From Thioalkalivibrio sp. ALJ12 (GTDB lineage Bacteria > Pseudomonadota > Gammaproteobacteria > Ectothiorhodospirales > Ectothiorhodospiraceae), in the NCBI RefSeq assembly GCF_000378305.1, contig NZ_KB899538.1:1148001-1212000 (forward strand): a stretch of DNA of 64,000 nt, given 5' to 3'. Of the stretch, positions 42,131 to 53,044 are shown piece after piece. The notes below the pieces were generated by a model, which was not told the origin of the DNA, did no database searches, and worked only from the letters and a program-made list of their open reading frames with translations. Position numbers and translations under genes: made by a program. How positions within the stretch are numbered: position 1 is the stretch's first letter; each line of letters opens with the position of its first letter.

Positions 42131-44821
42131 ATGGCCACGGCCGAGCCGGTGACCCGTACCACCTGCCCCTATTGCGGGGTGGGCTGCGGGGTGGAGGTGA
42201 CCGCGACGCCGGGCGGCGAGTTTCCGGTTGTGGTGCGCGGTGACCCCGCCCATCCGGCGAATGCCGGTCGCCTGTGCTCCAAGGGCGCGGCACTGGCCGA
42301 GACCCTCGACGACGAGGGCCGGCTGCTGCACCCGGAGATCGGCGGGCGGCGTGTCGACTGGGAGACCGCGCTGGATCATGTGGCGAACGGCTTTCGCGAG
42401 ACCATCGCGGCACACGGGCCGGATGCGGTCGCCCTGTACGTCTCCGGGCAGATCCTGACCGAGGACTACCACGTCGCCAACAAGCTGATGAAGGGCTTCA
42501 TCGGTTCGGCCAATATCGATACCAACTCCCGGCTCTGCATGTCCACGGCCGTGGCCGCCCATACCCGCGCCTTCGGGGTGGATGGCGTGCCGGGGAGCTA
42601 TACCGACCTCGAGCAGGCCGATCTGGTCGTGGTGACGGGCTCCAACATGGCCTGGGCCCACCCGGTCCTGTTCCAGCGCCTGCAGGCCGCCCGCGCGGCG
42701 CGCCCGGAGATGAAGCTGGTGGTGATCGACCCGCGGCGTACGGCCACCGCCCAGGCGGCCGACCTGCACCTGCCGCTGGCGCCGGGTACGGATGCCTGGC
42801 TGTTCAACGGCCTGCTGGACCATCTGCGCCGGGAGGATGCGCTGGACCCTGGCTTCCTGGAGCGGCATGTCGACGGCTTCGCCGACGCCCTGGCGGCCGC
42901 GCGGGCCTCCAGCCCGTCGATCGCCGCGACCGCCGAGGCCTGCGAACTGGAGCCGGAGGCGGTGGCAACGTTCTTCCAGTGGTTTGCCCGTACCGAACGC
43001 ACCGTGACCGCCTTCTGCCAGGGCATCAACCAGTCCGACAGCGGCGTGGACAAGGCCGGGACGATCCTCAATGTGCACCTGGCCACCGGCCGTATCGGGC
43101 GCGCGGGCATGGGCCCGTTCTCGCTGACGGGCCAGCCGAACGCGATGGGCGGGCGCGAGGTCGGCGGACTGGCCAGCCAGCTGGCAGCCCACATGGGCTT
43201 CGACGACGCGGCCCTGGACCGGGTCGGACGTTTCTGGGGCGCACCGAACCTCGCGCGCCAGCCGGGGCTGAAGGCGCTGGACCTGTTCCGCGCGGTCGAG
43301 TCGGGGCAGGTGAAGGCGGTCTGGATCATCGGCACCAATCCGCTGTTCAGCCTGCCCGAGGCCGCGCGCTTCGAGCAGGCCCTGGCCGCATGCCCGCTGG
43401 TCGTGGTCTCCGACTGCGTGCGCGAGACCGAGACCACGCGGGTAGCCGACGTCCTGCTGCCGGCGACCACCTGGGGCGAGAAGGACGGCACGGTAACCAA
43501 CTCCGAGCGCCGCATCTCGCGCCAGCGCCCGTTCCGCGCGCCCCCGGGCGAGGCCCGTCACGACTGGTGGGCGCTGGCCCGGGTCGCGCAACGGCTGGGT
43601 TTCGCTGCGGCCTTTCCCTATACCCGCCCGGGCGAGATCTTCCGCGAACATGCGGCGCTGTCCGCCTTCGAGAACCACGGCACGCGCGACTTCGACATCG
43701 GCGCGCTGGCCGGGATTTCCGACGCGGCGTACGACGCCCTGGAGCCGGTACAGTGGCCGCTGCCGGCGGGGAGCCAGACGGGCGCCGAACACCTTTATGC
43801 CGATGGCCGTTTCTTCACCAAAAGCGGCCGGGCGAGTCTCGCGGCCGTGACCCCGCAGGCCCCGACCGACCCCGTCGCTGCCGACTATCCGCTGCGCCTG
43901 AACACCGGCCGCATCCGCGACCAGTGGCACAGCATGACCCGCACCGCCCGCACCCCGCGCCTGAGTGCGCATCAGCCGGAGCCGTTCGTCGAGATCCATC
44001 CGGTGGATGCCGGCCTGTTCCGGGTCCAGGCCGGCGACCTCGCCGAGGTGACCAGTCGCCACGGGCGTCTGCTGGCGCGGGTGCAGGTGCGCCGCGAGCA
44101 GCGCCCGGGCAGCGTGTTCGTGCCCATGCACTGGAGCCGGCCGATCGCGCGGCTCGCCCGAGTCGATGCTCTGGTGCCCGCGCATGTCGACCCCGTCTCC
44201 GGGCAGCCGGCGTTCAAGCACACGGCCGTGGCCGTGCGCCCGGCGGCGCTGGACTGGCACGGCTTCGTGCTGAGCCGCGAGCCGATCTCCGCGCCGGAGG
44301 CCGACTATGCGGTCACCGCCCGTGGTCCCCGGCACCTGCGCACCGAACTGGCCGGGCGGGGCGCACCGCCCACGATGGATGCGTGGCGCGAGCGCCTGGA
44401 CGGGCCGGGGGAATGGCTGGAGTTCGCCGACCCCGCCGGGGGACGCTATCGCGCCGCGCGGATCTACGAGGGCCGGCTCGCCTGCGTGCTGTTCGCGGGC
44501 CCCGACCGGGGCCTGCCCGAGCGCGAGTGGCTGGGTGGCCTGTTCGCGGCCGAGACGATCAGCGATGCCGAACGGATGGCTCTGCTGACCGGGCGACCGC
44601 CGAACGGCCGGGCCGCGCGCGGGTGCATGGTCTGCGCCTGCTTCGGCGTGGACGAGACGTGCATCCGCACTGCGATCCGCGAGCAGGGGCTGGCCACCTG
44701 CGAGGCCGTGGGCGCGGCCCTTGAGGCGGGGACCAACTGTGGCTCCTGCCGACCCGAGATCCAGACCCTGTTGAATGAAGAAGCCGAGGCGCCCACGAAC
44801 CCCGTGGCGCGGGAGGGATAA
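42131..44821 (+). CDS. nasA: NasA, assimilatory nitrate reductase catalytic subunit
   Basis: This 896-residue molybdopterin enzyme reduces nitrate to nitrite in the cytoplasm. The N-terminal [4Fe-4S] motif is C12-x2-C15-x3-C19 with C49 in RLCSKGA. Molybdopterin-guanine-dinucleotide domains follow, and the C-terminus carries a BFD-like [2Fe-2S] domain (CMVCACFG about residue 832 and CGSC about 873), which is used in single-subunit NasC/NasA enzymes. There is no Tat signal, in line with a cytoplasmic location. It starts at ATG 42131, two bases after nirD. Confidence 0.94.
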   Translation: MATAEPVTRTTCPYCGVGCGVEVTATPGGEFPVVVRGDPAHPANAGRLCSKGAALAETLDDEGRLLHPEIGGRRVDWETALDHVANGFRETIAAHGPDAVALYVSGQILTEDYHVANKLMKGFIGSANIDTNSRLCMSTAVAAHTRAFGVDGVPGSYTDLEQADLVVVTGSNMAWAHPVLFQRLQAARAARPEMKLVVIDPRRTATAQAADLHLPLAPGTDAWLFNGLLDHLRREDALDPGFLERHVDGFADALAAARASSPSIAATAEACELEPEAVATFFQWFARTERTVTAFCQGINQSDSGVDKAGTILNVHLATGRIGRAGMGPFSLTGQPNAMGGREVGGLASQLAAHMGFDDAALDRVGRFWGAPNLARQPGLKALDLFRAVESGQVKAVWIIGTNPLFSLPEAARFEQALAACPLVVVSDCVRETETTRVADVLLPATTWGEKDGTVTNSERRISRQRPFRAPPGEARHDWWALARVAQRLGFAAAFPYTRPGEIFREHAALSAFENHGTRDFDIGALAGISDAAYDALEPVQWPLPAGSQTGAEHLYADGRFFTKSGRASLAAVTPQAPTDPVAADYPLRLNTGRIRDQWHSMTRTARTPRLSAHQPEPFVEIHPVDAGLFRVQAGDLAEVTSRHGRLLARVQVRREQRPGSVFVPMHWSRPIARLARVDALVPAHVDPVSGQPAFKHTAVAVRPAALDWHGFVLSREPISAPEADYAVTARGPRHLRTELAGRGAPPTMDAWRERLDGPGEWLEFADPAGGRYRAARIYEGRLACVLFAGPDRGLPEREWLGGLFAAETISDAERMALLTGRPPNGRAARGCMVCACFGVDETCIRTAIREQGLATCEAVGAALEAGTNCGSCRPEIQTLLNEEAEAPTNPVAREG

Positions 44822-44823
44822 GC

Positions 44824-46296
44824 ATGGAACACCTGCCGATTTATATGCAGTTGCACGGCCGCGAGGCCCTGGTGGTCGGGGCCGGGCCGGTGGCCACGCG
44901 CAAGGCCGCGTTGCTGCTGGAAGCCGGGGCGCGGGTGCGCCTGCGCTCCCCCGAGTACAGCGAGGCCGCCGAGCGCCTGCTGCGCGAACAAACGGGGGCG
45001 ATCAGCCGCGATCCGGGGGTCTATGACACCGATTGCCTGGATAGTGTGGCGATCGTGATTGCTGCGACCGACGATGCGGCGGTCAACCGCCAGGTCTCGG
45101 AGGACTGCCTCGCGCGCTCGATCCCGGTGAACGTCGCCGACCAGCCCGAGCTGTGCAGCTTCATCCTGCCGGCGATCGTGGAGCGCGGGCCGCTGACCGT
45201 CGCGATTGGCTCGGGTGGCCGCGCCCCGGTGCTGGTCCGCCTGCTGCGGGCGAAGATCGAGAGCCTGATCCCGGCCGGCTATGGCCGGCTGGCCGATCTC
45301 GCCGGGCGGCTGCGCGACCGGGTGCGCGCCCGTTTCGACCACGTGAATGCCCGCCGCGCCTTCTGGGAACGGGCCTTTGCCGGGCCGGCCACCGAGCTGG
45401 CCCTGGCCGGTCGCATGGACGCGGCCGAGGCGCGCCTGGAACAGGAACTGGCGGACGCCGCGGCCCGCACGCCGGGCGAGGTCTACCTGATCGGCGCCGG
45501 ACCGGGCGATCCCGACCTGCTGACCTTTCGCGCGCTGCGCCTGCTGCAGCAGGCAGATGTGGTCGTCTACGACCGGCTGGTGTCCTCCGAGGTGGTGAAC
45601 CTCGCGCGGCGCGAGGCCGAGCGCTTCTATGTCGGCAAGGAGCGCGATCACCACTGCGTGCCGCAGGAGGAGATCAGCGCGCTGCTCTCCCGACTGGCGC
45701 GAGAGGGCAAGCGCGTGGCACGGCTGAAGGGCGGCGACCCGTTCGTGTTCGGCCGGGGCGGCGAGGAGCTGGACGTGCTGGCGCGCGACGGCGTGGCCTA
45801 CCAGGTCGTCCCCGGCATCACCGCGGCCAGCGGCTGTGCCGCCTATGCGGGCATACCGCTGACCCACCGCGACCATGCCCAGTCGGTGCGATTCATCACC
45901 GGCCATACCCGCGAAGGGCGGCTGGATGTGGACTGGTCGCAGCTGACCAGTACCCGCGAGACCCTGGTGTTCTACATGGGCCGCAAGGGCGTGGGCGAGA
46001 TCTGCCGGGGGCTGAAGGGTGCCGGCCGCGCCGGGCAGACCCCGGCGGCGATCATCGAGAACGGCACCACCGCCCGCCAGCGCGTGGTCAGCGGCACGCT
46101 GGATACGCTGGCCGCGCGTGCCGAGCGCGAGCAGGTGGGCTCGCCCAGCCTGATCGTGATCGGCGAGGTGGCGGCCTGCCACGCGCGTCTGGCCTGGTTC
46201 CAGCCGGATGCCGGGGCCGCCACGGTGTTTCCACAGCCGATGCCGATGCCGATGCCGATGTCGGGGCCGCGTGCCGCGGCGGCGAGCGCGGCGTGA
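44824..46296 (+). CDS. cysG: CysG, siroheme synthase
   Basis: This 490-residue three-function enzyme makes siroheme for NirB. The N-terminal part is the NAD-dependent precorrin-2 dehydrogenase/ferrochelatase (REALVVGAGPVATRKAALLLEAGA), the C-terminal part the uroporphyrinogen-III methyltransferase (VYLIGAGPGDPDLLTFRALRLLQQAD and VPGITAASGCAAYAGIPLTHRD). Near the C-terminus, four Pro-Met repeats (46240-46260) come from a short tandem DNA repeat and are not part of the enzyme core. It starts two bases after the nasA stop, and its stop overlaps the next GTG. Confidence 0.94.
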   Translation: MEHLPIYMQLHGREALVVGAGPVATRKAALLLEAGARVRLRSPEYSEAAERLLREQTGAISRDPGVYDTDCLDSVAIVIAATDDAAVNRQVSEDCLARSIPVNVADQPELCSFILPAIVERGPLTVAIGSGGRAPVLVRLLRAKIESLIPAGYGRLADLAGRLRDRVRARFDHVNARRAFWERAFAGPATELALAGRMDAAEARLEQELADAAARTPGEVYLIGAGPGDPDLLTFRALRLLQQADVVVYDRLVSSEVVNLARREAERFYVGKERDHHCVPQEEISALLSRLAREGKRVARLKGGDPFVFGRGGEELDVLARDGVAYQVVPGITAASGCAAYAGIPLTHRDHAQSVRFITGHTREGRLDVDWSQLTSTRETLVFYMGRKGVGEICRGLKGAGRAGQTPAAIIENGTTARQRVVSGTLDTLAARAEREQVGSPSLIVIGEVAACHARLAWFQPDAGAATVFPQPMPMPMPMSGPRAAAASAA

Positions 46297-47177
46297 CGGC
46301 CGCATCCGTCCTGCCGGAGGCGGCGGCCAGTGGCCTCGCGGGTCGCCGGGTGGCCCTGCCGGAGAGCCGGGCGCTGGAGGTCTTCGCCGGTCTGCTGGAG
46401 CGGCGCGGGGCCGAGGTCTGGCGCTGCCCCCTGATCGCGATCCACGACAGCCCCGACCGCACGGCGATCGAGGCCTGGCTGCACAGGGCGATCGAGGCGC
46501 CGTTCGACCGCCTGATCTTTCTGACCGGCGAGGGCTTCACCCGCCTGACTGGCTTTGCCCGGAGTGCCGGGCGCGAGGACGCCTGGCTGGCCGCCGTGGT
46601 GCGGACGCCGACCCTGGTGCGCGGCCCCAAGCCGGGGCGGGCAATGAAGCCCTTCGGCGTGCGGCCGGATGCGATCGCGGCCGCACCGACGACCGAGGGC
46701 ATCATCGAAACCCTTTCCGAACAGGATTGGGCCGGACAGGATCGGGCCGGGCAGCATCTGGCCGGGCAGCGTATCGGGGTGCAGCTCTACGGCGCGGAAC
46801 CCAACCGCCGCCTGCTCGAGTTCCTGGAGCAGGCGGGCGCCGAGGTCTTTCCCGTCTGGCCCTACCGCTATGCGGACGCCGCCGAGACCGGGCGCGTGAC
46901 CGGGCTGATCGAGGCCCTGATCGCGGGGGACGTGGATGCGATTGCCTTCACCAGTCAGGCCCAGGTGCGGCGCCTGCTGCGCGTCGCCCGCGACGCGGGG
47001 CGCGAGGACGCGCTGCTGGCAGCGCTCGGCCGCACCGTCGTCGCCGCGATCGGCCCGGTGGTGGCCGACGAGTTGCGCGCCCACGGGGTGCACCCGACAG
47101 TGGTCCCTGACGGGCAGTACTTCATGAAACCCCTGGTCTCGACGCTCGCGCGCCACCTGGGTGCACATGGCGGCTGA
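46293..47177 (+). CDS. hemD: Uroporphyrinogen-III synthase (HemD) family protein
   Basis: This 294-residue protein has the two-domain HemD fold: RRVALPESRALEVFAGLLERRGAEV at the start and IAFTSQAQVRRLLRVA near the end, matching the conserved strand where HemD has the (T/S)-S loop. It would close the ring that CysG methylates. A short Ala-Gly-Gln repeat (about residues 147-160) lies in the linker between the two domains. Translation begins at GTG 46293 overlapping the cysG stop, so it is coupled to siroheme production. HemD proteins diverge strongly, hence moderate certainty about activity; a NasR-operon role is clear from position. Confidence 0.82.
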   Translation: MTAASVLPEAAASGLAGRRVALPESRALEVFAGLLERRGAEVWRCPLIAIHDSPDRTAIEAWLHRAIEAPFDRLIFLTGEGFTRLTGFARSAGREDAWLAAVVRTPTLVRGPKPGRAMKPFGVRPDAIAAAPTTEGIIETLSEQDWAGQDRAGQHLAGQRIGVQLYGAEPNRRLLEFLEQAGAEVFPVWPYRYADAAETGRVTGLIEALIAGDVDAIAFTSQAQVRRLLRVARDAGREDALLAALGRTVVAAIGPVVADELRAHGVHPTVVPDGQYFMKPLVSTLARHLGAHGG

Positions 47178-47198
47178 ATGGCGGGCCCGGCGCGGGTC

Positions 47199-49007
47199 TC
47201 AGTGACCGTCGTGGCCGGCGTACATCGCCTCGATGGCTTCGCTGTAGTGCTCGACGATCACCGGGCGCTTGAGCTTCATGGTCGGGGTCAGCATGCCGTT
47301 GTCGACAGACCAGGCCTCGTGCGTTACATGCACATGGCGGATCTTGGCGTAGCCGGGGAAGTCGCGTAGCTGGTACTGGATGCGCTGCAGCAGGGCGCGT
47401 TCGGCCTTGCGCGGCAGGCGACCATCGGCCTCGGCTTCGAGATCGTGGTCGCTGGCGAACGAGGCCCAGGCCTCCGGCTCCGGAACGACCAGCGCGGTCA
47501 GGAAAGAGCGGTTGTCGCCGACGATCATCACCTGGTCGAACAGCGCATCCAGTGCGATCGCCATCTCCATGTCGGCCGGCGGGACCTTCTCGCCGTTGGT
47601 CAGCACCAGGATGTCCTTGATGCGACCGGTGATGAAGACATGCCCGCTGTCGTCGATCCGGGCCTGGTCGCCACTGTGCAGCCAGCCGTCCTCGTCGATG
47701 GTCTCGCGGGTGGCCTCCTCGTTCTTCCAGTAGCCGAGCATTACGCAGGGGCTGCGGGTGAGCAGTTCGTCCATCTCGCCAATCTTCACCTCCACCCCGG
47801 GCAGCGGCTTGCCGATCGAGGCGGGCAGGTTGTTGTCCGGGGTATTCACGGTGACCACCGGACTGGCCTCGGTCATCCCGTAGCCGTGCAGGACCGGCAG
47901 GCCCAGGCCGATGAAGAACTGGGCGATCGGCGGTGGGAGCGGCGCGCCGCCACAGACCGCGAAGCGCAGCTCGCCGCCCAGGCGGTCCAGCACCTTGCGC
48001 GCGACGATGCGCTCCAGCAGGGGCCAGAGCAGAAAGCCGGGGGACCAGCCGCCGCGGCCCTGCTGGTGCTCGAAGCGCTTCCAGCCGATGTTGACGGTCG
48101 CCTTGAACAGGGCGCGGCCGAGGCCCGATTTCTGTTTCAGGCCGGCCTGGATGCGGCCGTGCACGCGTTCGTAGATGCGCGGCACCGAGATCAGCACGGT
48201 GGGGCGCACGTTGACCAGGTCTTCGCCCAGGGCCTGAATGGAGCGCGCGAAGGCGACCTCGGCACCGATCAGCATGGGCATGTACAGCCCGGCGGTGCGC
48301 TCCAGCATGTGCGACAGCGGCAGGAACGAGAGAAACCGGTCGGCGGGCGACAGCGGGCCGGCCTGCGAGGAGGCCCAGGCGTTCTCCAGGATGTTGCGGT
48401 GCGAGAGGATTACGCCCTTGGGGCGCCCGGTGGTGCCGGAGGTATAGACGATCGTGGCCATGGCCTCCGGGTCAAGATCCGGATAGTGGACATCCGTACC
48501 CTCGTGCTGTGCGAGCCAGTCTTCCAGCTCGACTACGCGGTCGTCTTCCGGCTCCGTGTCCTCGCCGCCGATGTTTACGATGCGCCGCAGCGACGGCATG
48601 TTCTCGAAGTGCTCGGACAGCCGGCGGCTGTGGGCGCTCTCGCCCAGCAGCAGGATGCGCGCCTGCGTCTGGCCGATGATGTAGGCGACGTTGTCCGGAC
48701 GGTCATCGGTGTACAGCGGGACCGGGACCAGACCCAGCCCCATCGCCGCTTGGTCAAACGCGACCCACTCGCGTGAGTTGCCGAGCATCAGTGCAACGCG
48801 TTCGCCAGGCTTGAGGCCCTCCGCAGCCAGCGCGGCCTGCCAGCGATCCACCATCGTTCCCATCTCGCGCCAGGAGGTCTGCTGCCACCCTCCGCTTTCG
48901 CTGTTGTACTGGCGATAGGCCGGGGCATCCGGCGTCTGCTCGACGCGGACACGGAACAGCGAGGGGAGGGTCGGGGCCTGGTCGGGACGGATCGCGGAAT
49001 CGGACAT
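47199..49007 (-). CDS. fadD: Long-chain acyl-CoA synthetase (AMP-forming)
   Basis: This 602-residue adenylate-forming enzyme activates fatty acids. The AMP-binding motif is IVYTSGTTGRPKGVILSH (about residues 181-198), with YGMTEASPVVTVN (about 324) and the C-terminal hinge DIGHS-like SGHVFITGRIKDILVLTNGEKV (about 420-441). It resembles the FadD15/long-chain ligase branch. I start at ATG 49007 (MSDSAIRPDQAP); the open frame continues 138 codons further upstream, but that part is the shadow of nicO. Convergent with the nitrate operon: only 21 bases separate it from the hemD stop. Confidence 0.88.
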   Translation of the reverse strand: MSDSAIRPDQAPTLPSLFRVRVEQTPDAPAYRQYNSESGGWQQTSWREMGTMVDRWQAALAAEGLKPGERVALMLGNSREWVAFDQAAMGLGLVPVPLYTDDRPDNVAYIIGQTQARILLLGESAHSRRLSEHFENMPSLRRIVNIGGEDTEPEDDRVVELEDWLAQHEGTDVHYPDLDPEAMATIVYTSGTTGRPKGVILSHRNILENAWASSQAGPLSPADRFLSFLPLSHMLERTAGLYMPMLIGAEVAFARSIQALGEDLVNVRPTVLISVPRIYERVHGRIQAGLKQKSGLGRALFKATVNIGWKRFEHQQGRGGWSPGFLLWPLLERIVARKVLDRLGGELRFAVCGGAPLPPPIAQFFIGLGLPVLHGYGMTEASPVVTVNTPDNNLPASIGKPLPGVEVKIGEMDELLTRSPCVMLGYWKNEEATRETIDEDGWLHSGDQARIDDSGHVFITGRIKDILVLTNGEKVPPADMEMAIALDALFDQVMIVGDNRSFLTALVVPEPEAWASFASDHDLEAEADGRLPRKAERALLQRIQYQLRDFPGYAKIRHVHVTHEAWSVDNGMLTPTMKLKRPVIVEHYSEAIEAMYAGHDGH

Positions 49008-49087
49008 CGGCGCGTCTCGCAGCTTGGAGTATGTTCGGGACGTTAGAGGACCCGGACCTGTGCGGCAACCTTGGCGTCTGTGGCGTT

Positions 49088-50206
49088 CTACAGTCCCAGC
49101 GGGTGGGCGGCGGGCCGGTAGGCGACCGCACCAATCACCAGGCTGATACCGATCAGCGCGATGATGCCGCCACCGGCAAGCCCGAAGGCCGGGCCTACGT
49201 AGGTCAGGCGGCCGACGCGCGTCGGGCCTAGCCAGCGGCGGGTCCAGTCGCGTGCGGAGACGGCCAGTGTGGCCAGAACGGATACCGTGGCCGCGGTTCC
49301 CAGCGACATCGCCAATACGGCCAGCACGCCAGCCCAGGCCAGACCCAGGGCCGCCGAGACCGCCATGATCAGCACCGCGCCGGAGCAGGGGCGGATACCC
49401 ACAGCCGCGACCGTACCCCACCAGGTCCCGCTGTGGTTCGGGTCGACATGATGCGGGGTGCCGCAGCCGCAGTGATCGTCGTGGGTGTGGTGGTCATGGT
49501 GATGATGGTCTGCGTGCTCATGACGGGCCTCCGCACGTGCCTGGGCATGGGCCTTGTGCAGGCGCCAGGCGTGGCTCAGGGCACGCAGCATCAGCCAGAC
49601 CCCCAGCAGGGCGACCAGCGCGAAACTGGCGATCTCCAGGGTGCGCACCTGGCCCAGCGTATCGCGCGCCAGCCAGCCGAGCAGGCCGATCAGCACCCCG
49701 ACCAGCACAATGGCCGTGACCCCCTGGGCCAGTGCCGAGACGGTGGAGAGCAGGATGCCGCGTTTCAGGTTCTGGGGCTGGGTCAGCAGATAGGCGCTGA
49801 TGACCGCCTTGCCATGGCCGGGGCCGGCCGCGTGGAAGACGCCGTACAGCAGGCTGACCAGGATCAGGGCGCCGGCCGTCTGGGCGGTGGGGGCGTCGCG
49901 CAGGGCGTGCAGTCCCTGAGTGAGGTCGCGATGCAACTGGCGCTGCGTCTGCAGCATCCAGGCGGTGACGCGCTCCAGTGCCCCGGGTGGATCGGCAAGT
50001 GTCTCGGGTACCGGTGCGGTGGCGGTATCCGGCATGGCCGAGCGTTCCTCGGCCTCGGTTTCGCCCGCAGGGGTGCCGCCGCCCAGCGGATGGGCCGATT
50101 CGCCGGCGTGGGCGCTGAAAGCGCCCAGCAACAAGAAGAGCCCCAGGACCAGGAGGACCAGGGGGCCAGTGAGGCCGTGAAGTCGATGGGCGGGGGCGAC
50201 GATCAT
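49088..50206 (-). CDS. NicO/RcnA-family metal transporter
   Basis: This 372-residue polytopic inner-membrane protein has an N-terminal signal-like segment, a first hydrophobic domain with HAAGPGHGKAVISAYLL (about residues 126-142), a His-rich cytoplasmic or periplasmic loop (about 230-258, many His and Asp), and a second domain with IRPCSGAVLIMA. These two motifs are the signature of the NicO (nickel/cobalt or RcnA-like) family. The start ATG 50206 lies on a Zur-like palindrome with almost no room for a leader. With the upstream DUF1007 gene it forms a module thought to handle Zn, Co or Ni; direction of transport is not certain. Confidence 0.83.
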   Translation of the reverse strand: MIVAPAHRLHGLTGPLVLLVLGLFLLLGAFSAHAGESAHPLGGGTPAGETEAEERSAMPDTATAPVPETLADPPGALERVTAWMLQTQRQLHRDLTQGLHALRDAPTAQTAGALILVSLLYGVFHAAGPGHGKAVISAYLLTQPQNLKRGILLSTVSALAQGVTAIVLVGVLIGLLGWLARDTLGQVRTLEIASFALVALLGVWLMLRALSHAWRLHKAHAQARAEARHEHADHHHHDHHTHDDHCGCGTPHHVDPNHSGTWWGTVAAVGIRPCSGAVLIMAVSAALGLAWAGVLAVLAMSLGTAATVSVLATLAVSARDWTRRWLGPTRVGRLTYVGPAFGLAGGGIIALIGISLVIGAVAYRPAAHPLGL

Positions 50207-50208
50207 AT

Positions 50209-50223
50209 CGTTACACTATAACG
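50209..50223 (-). promoter_or_regulatory. Zur-like palindrome with overlapping -10 box at the nicO start
   Basis: CGTTACACTATAACG is an inverted repeat (CGTTA with TAACG around five bases) that matches 11 of 14 defined positions of the gammaproteobacterial Zur core. On the minus strand it includes TATAGT (50220-50215), a good -10 hexamer. It ends three bases before the nicO ATG. Basis is pattern matching only. Confidence 0.4.
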
Positions 50224-50275
50224 CTGTCCTGCGGATTCATCGAACGGTTTTCGTTCTAATCCTGTGTGGTCGCGC

Positions 50276-50932
50276 TCAGTCCGAACGGTTCCGGCATTGC
50301 AGGGTGGCGGTCTCGGCAAAGTGGCGTCCGAGATTGTCGACAGGACTGCGGTCCTGACGTTCCAGGGTGGCGGCATAGCGCATCAGTTGCGGGTCCGGGC
50401 GCGCCTCTTCGATCTGTACCTCGCAGCCCTGGCGATTCTCGATATGCACCACGTCGTCCGCGTCGTGCAGGACCTCGATCCAGTAGGTCGGGTCGAATAC
50501 GCGATAGGTGAAGCCGCTGGCATCCTCGAGGGCGTGCTCGGCCAGCGGCAGGTCGAAGCGCAGATAGAGCCGCCGGTCCTCCAGCGAGAGCCGGGCGTTT
50601 TCCGCCCGAGGTACCGCGATCTCCGCGTCGTCGTGGCGCAGCTCGGTGAAGTAGTCGTAGGCGGCCAGGTTTTCCAGCATGCGCTCGGCGACCCGATCCA
50701 GCGCCTCGTCGATGCCGATATCGCCTTCCAGGTCCCGGGTCATCTCTTCCAGCAGCATGTGGCTGTAGGTCGGATCGATCAGCCAGGCCTGCTGCATGCG
50801 CTCCAGCTGGCCGTTGTCGTCGAACACCAGCCCCACGCGCAGGTCGATCCAGGCGTGGGGGTGTGCCAGCGCAAGGCCCGGGATCAGTAGCGCCAGGCCC
50901 AGCAGGAGTCGCCGGATGAGGCGTCGGGCCAT
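50276..50932 (-). CDS. DUF1007 periplasmic protein (metal-transport partner)
   Basis: This 218-residue exported protein has a signal peptide (MARRLIRRLLLGLALLIPGLALA) followed directly by HPHAWID, a His motif at the mature N-terminus that probably binds metal. The rest alternates strands and helices in the DUF1007 pattern (DPTYWIEVLHDADDVV, LMRYAATLERQD). DUF1007 proteins regularly stand next to NicO-family transporters, as here, and are thought to bring a transition metal to them. It starts two bases after the cysS stop and is likely on the hisI-cysS transcript. Confidence 0.82.
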   Translation of the reverse strand: MARRLIRRLLLGLALLIPGLALAHPHAWIDLRVGLVFDDNGQLERMQQAWLIDPTYSHMLLEEMTRDLEGDIGIDEALDRVAERMLENLAAYDYFTELRHDDAEIAVPRAENARLSLEDRRLYLRFDLPLAEHALEDASGFTYRVFDPTYWIEVLHDADDVVHIENRQGCEVQIEEARPDPQLMRYAATLERQDRSPVDNLGRHFAETATLQCRNRSD

Positions 50933-50934
50933 GT

Positions 50935-52355
<1,421 letters not shown>

Positions 52356-52359
<4 letters not shown>

Positions 52360-52811
52360 TTCGTGTCGTCCTTGTGGCCGTACAGGGTCTCGGGGGCGAT
52401 CTCCGGGTCGCTGGTGATCACGGCCTCGTCGTTGTCGATCTGCACGTAGAAGCAGCTGCGCCGGCCGGTATGGCAGGCGGGGCCGGTCTGGTCGACCTTC
52501 AGCAGGATGGTGTCGCCGTCGCAGTCCAGGTGCAGCGATTGCAGCTGCTGCACCTGACCCGACTGCTCGCCCTTGCGCCACAGCGCCTGGCGCGAGCGCG
52601 AGTAGTAGCACACGCGCCCGGTGCGCAGGGTCTCGTCCAGCGCCTCGCGGTTCATCCAGGCCATCATCAGGACCTCGCCGCTGTCGAACTGCTGGGCGAT
52701 CGCGGGGATCAGGCCGTCCGAATTCAGCTTGAGTTTTTCCAGCACCTCGGCGGCTGGCTGGCGGGTGCTGCGCGAGGCTTTTTCCAGTGTCTTGAACATG
52801 TACGCCGGCAT
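52356..52811 (-). CDS. hisI: HisI, phosphoribosyl-AMP cyclohydrolase
   Basis: This protein of about 151 residues catalyses the third step of histidine synthesis. The core [25 protein letters not shown] and [20 protein letters not shown] match HisI, and [23 protein letters not shown] holds the metal-binding Cys and Asp residues. There is no HisE domain, so this is the stand-alone form. Two starts are possible, ATG 52811 and ATG 52799; neither has a clear ribosome site, and the first 20 residues are outside the conserved domain. It is coupled to cysS (ATGA). Confidence 0.88.
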
Positions 52812-53044
52812 AGCGGAAACCAGCGCCAAGGGTACCATTCTGCGCCCGTGATGAGCAGAACGGGACGCGCATCCCGATGCGACTTCCGGGAAAACCGTTG
52901 TGGCCCGATATCGAATGCAAACAGCGAGCACGGGCCGTTGGCAGCCTGTGCCTTGGAAGCCCTTGCATCCCCGGGCCGGCTGGTCGATCCTCAAACGAAA
53001 TTAGCAACACGCAGGCGGATTTCTGCGCGGGCTGGGGAACGGGA

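Noticed and set aside
39215-44335. A 1706-codon open frame on the minus strand opposite nirB and nasA
   Set aside because: It mirrors the codon pattern of the plus-strand genes in GC-rich DNA; its translation is His/Arg/Gly/Gln-rich without any domain, and the plus-strand genes are unambiguous.
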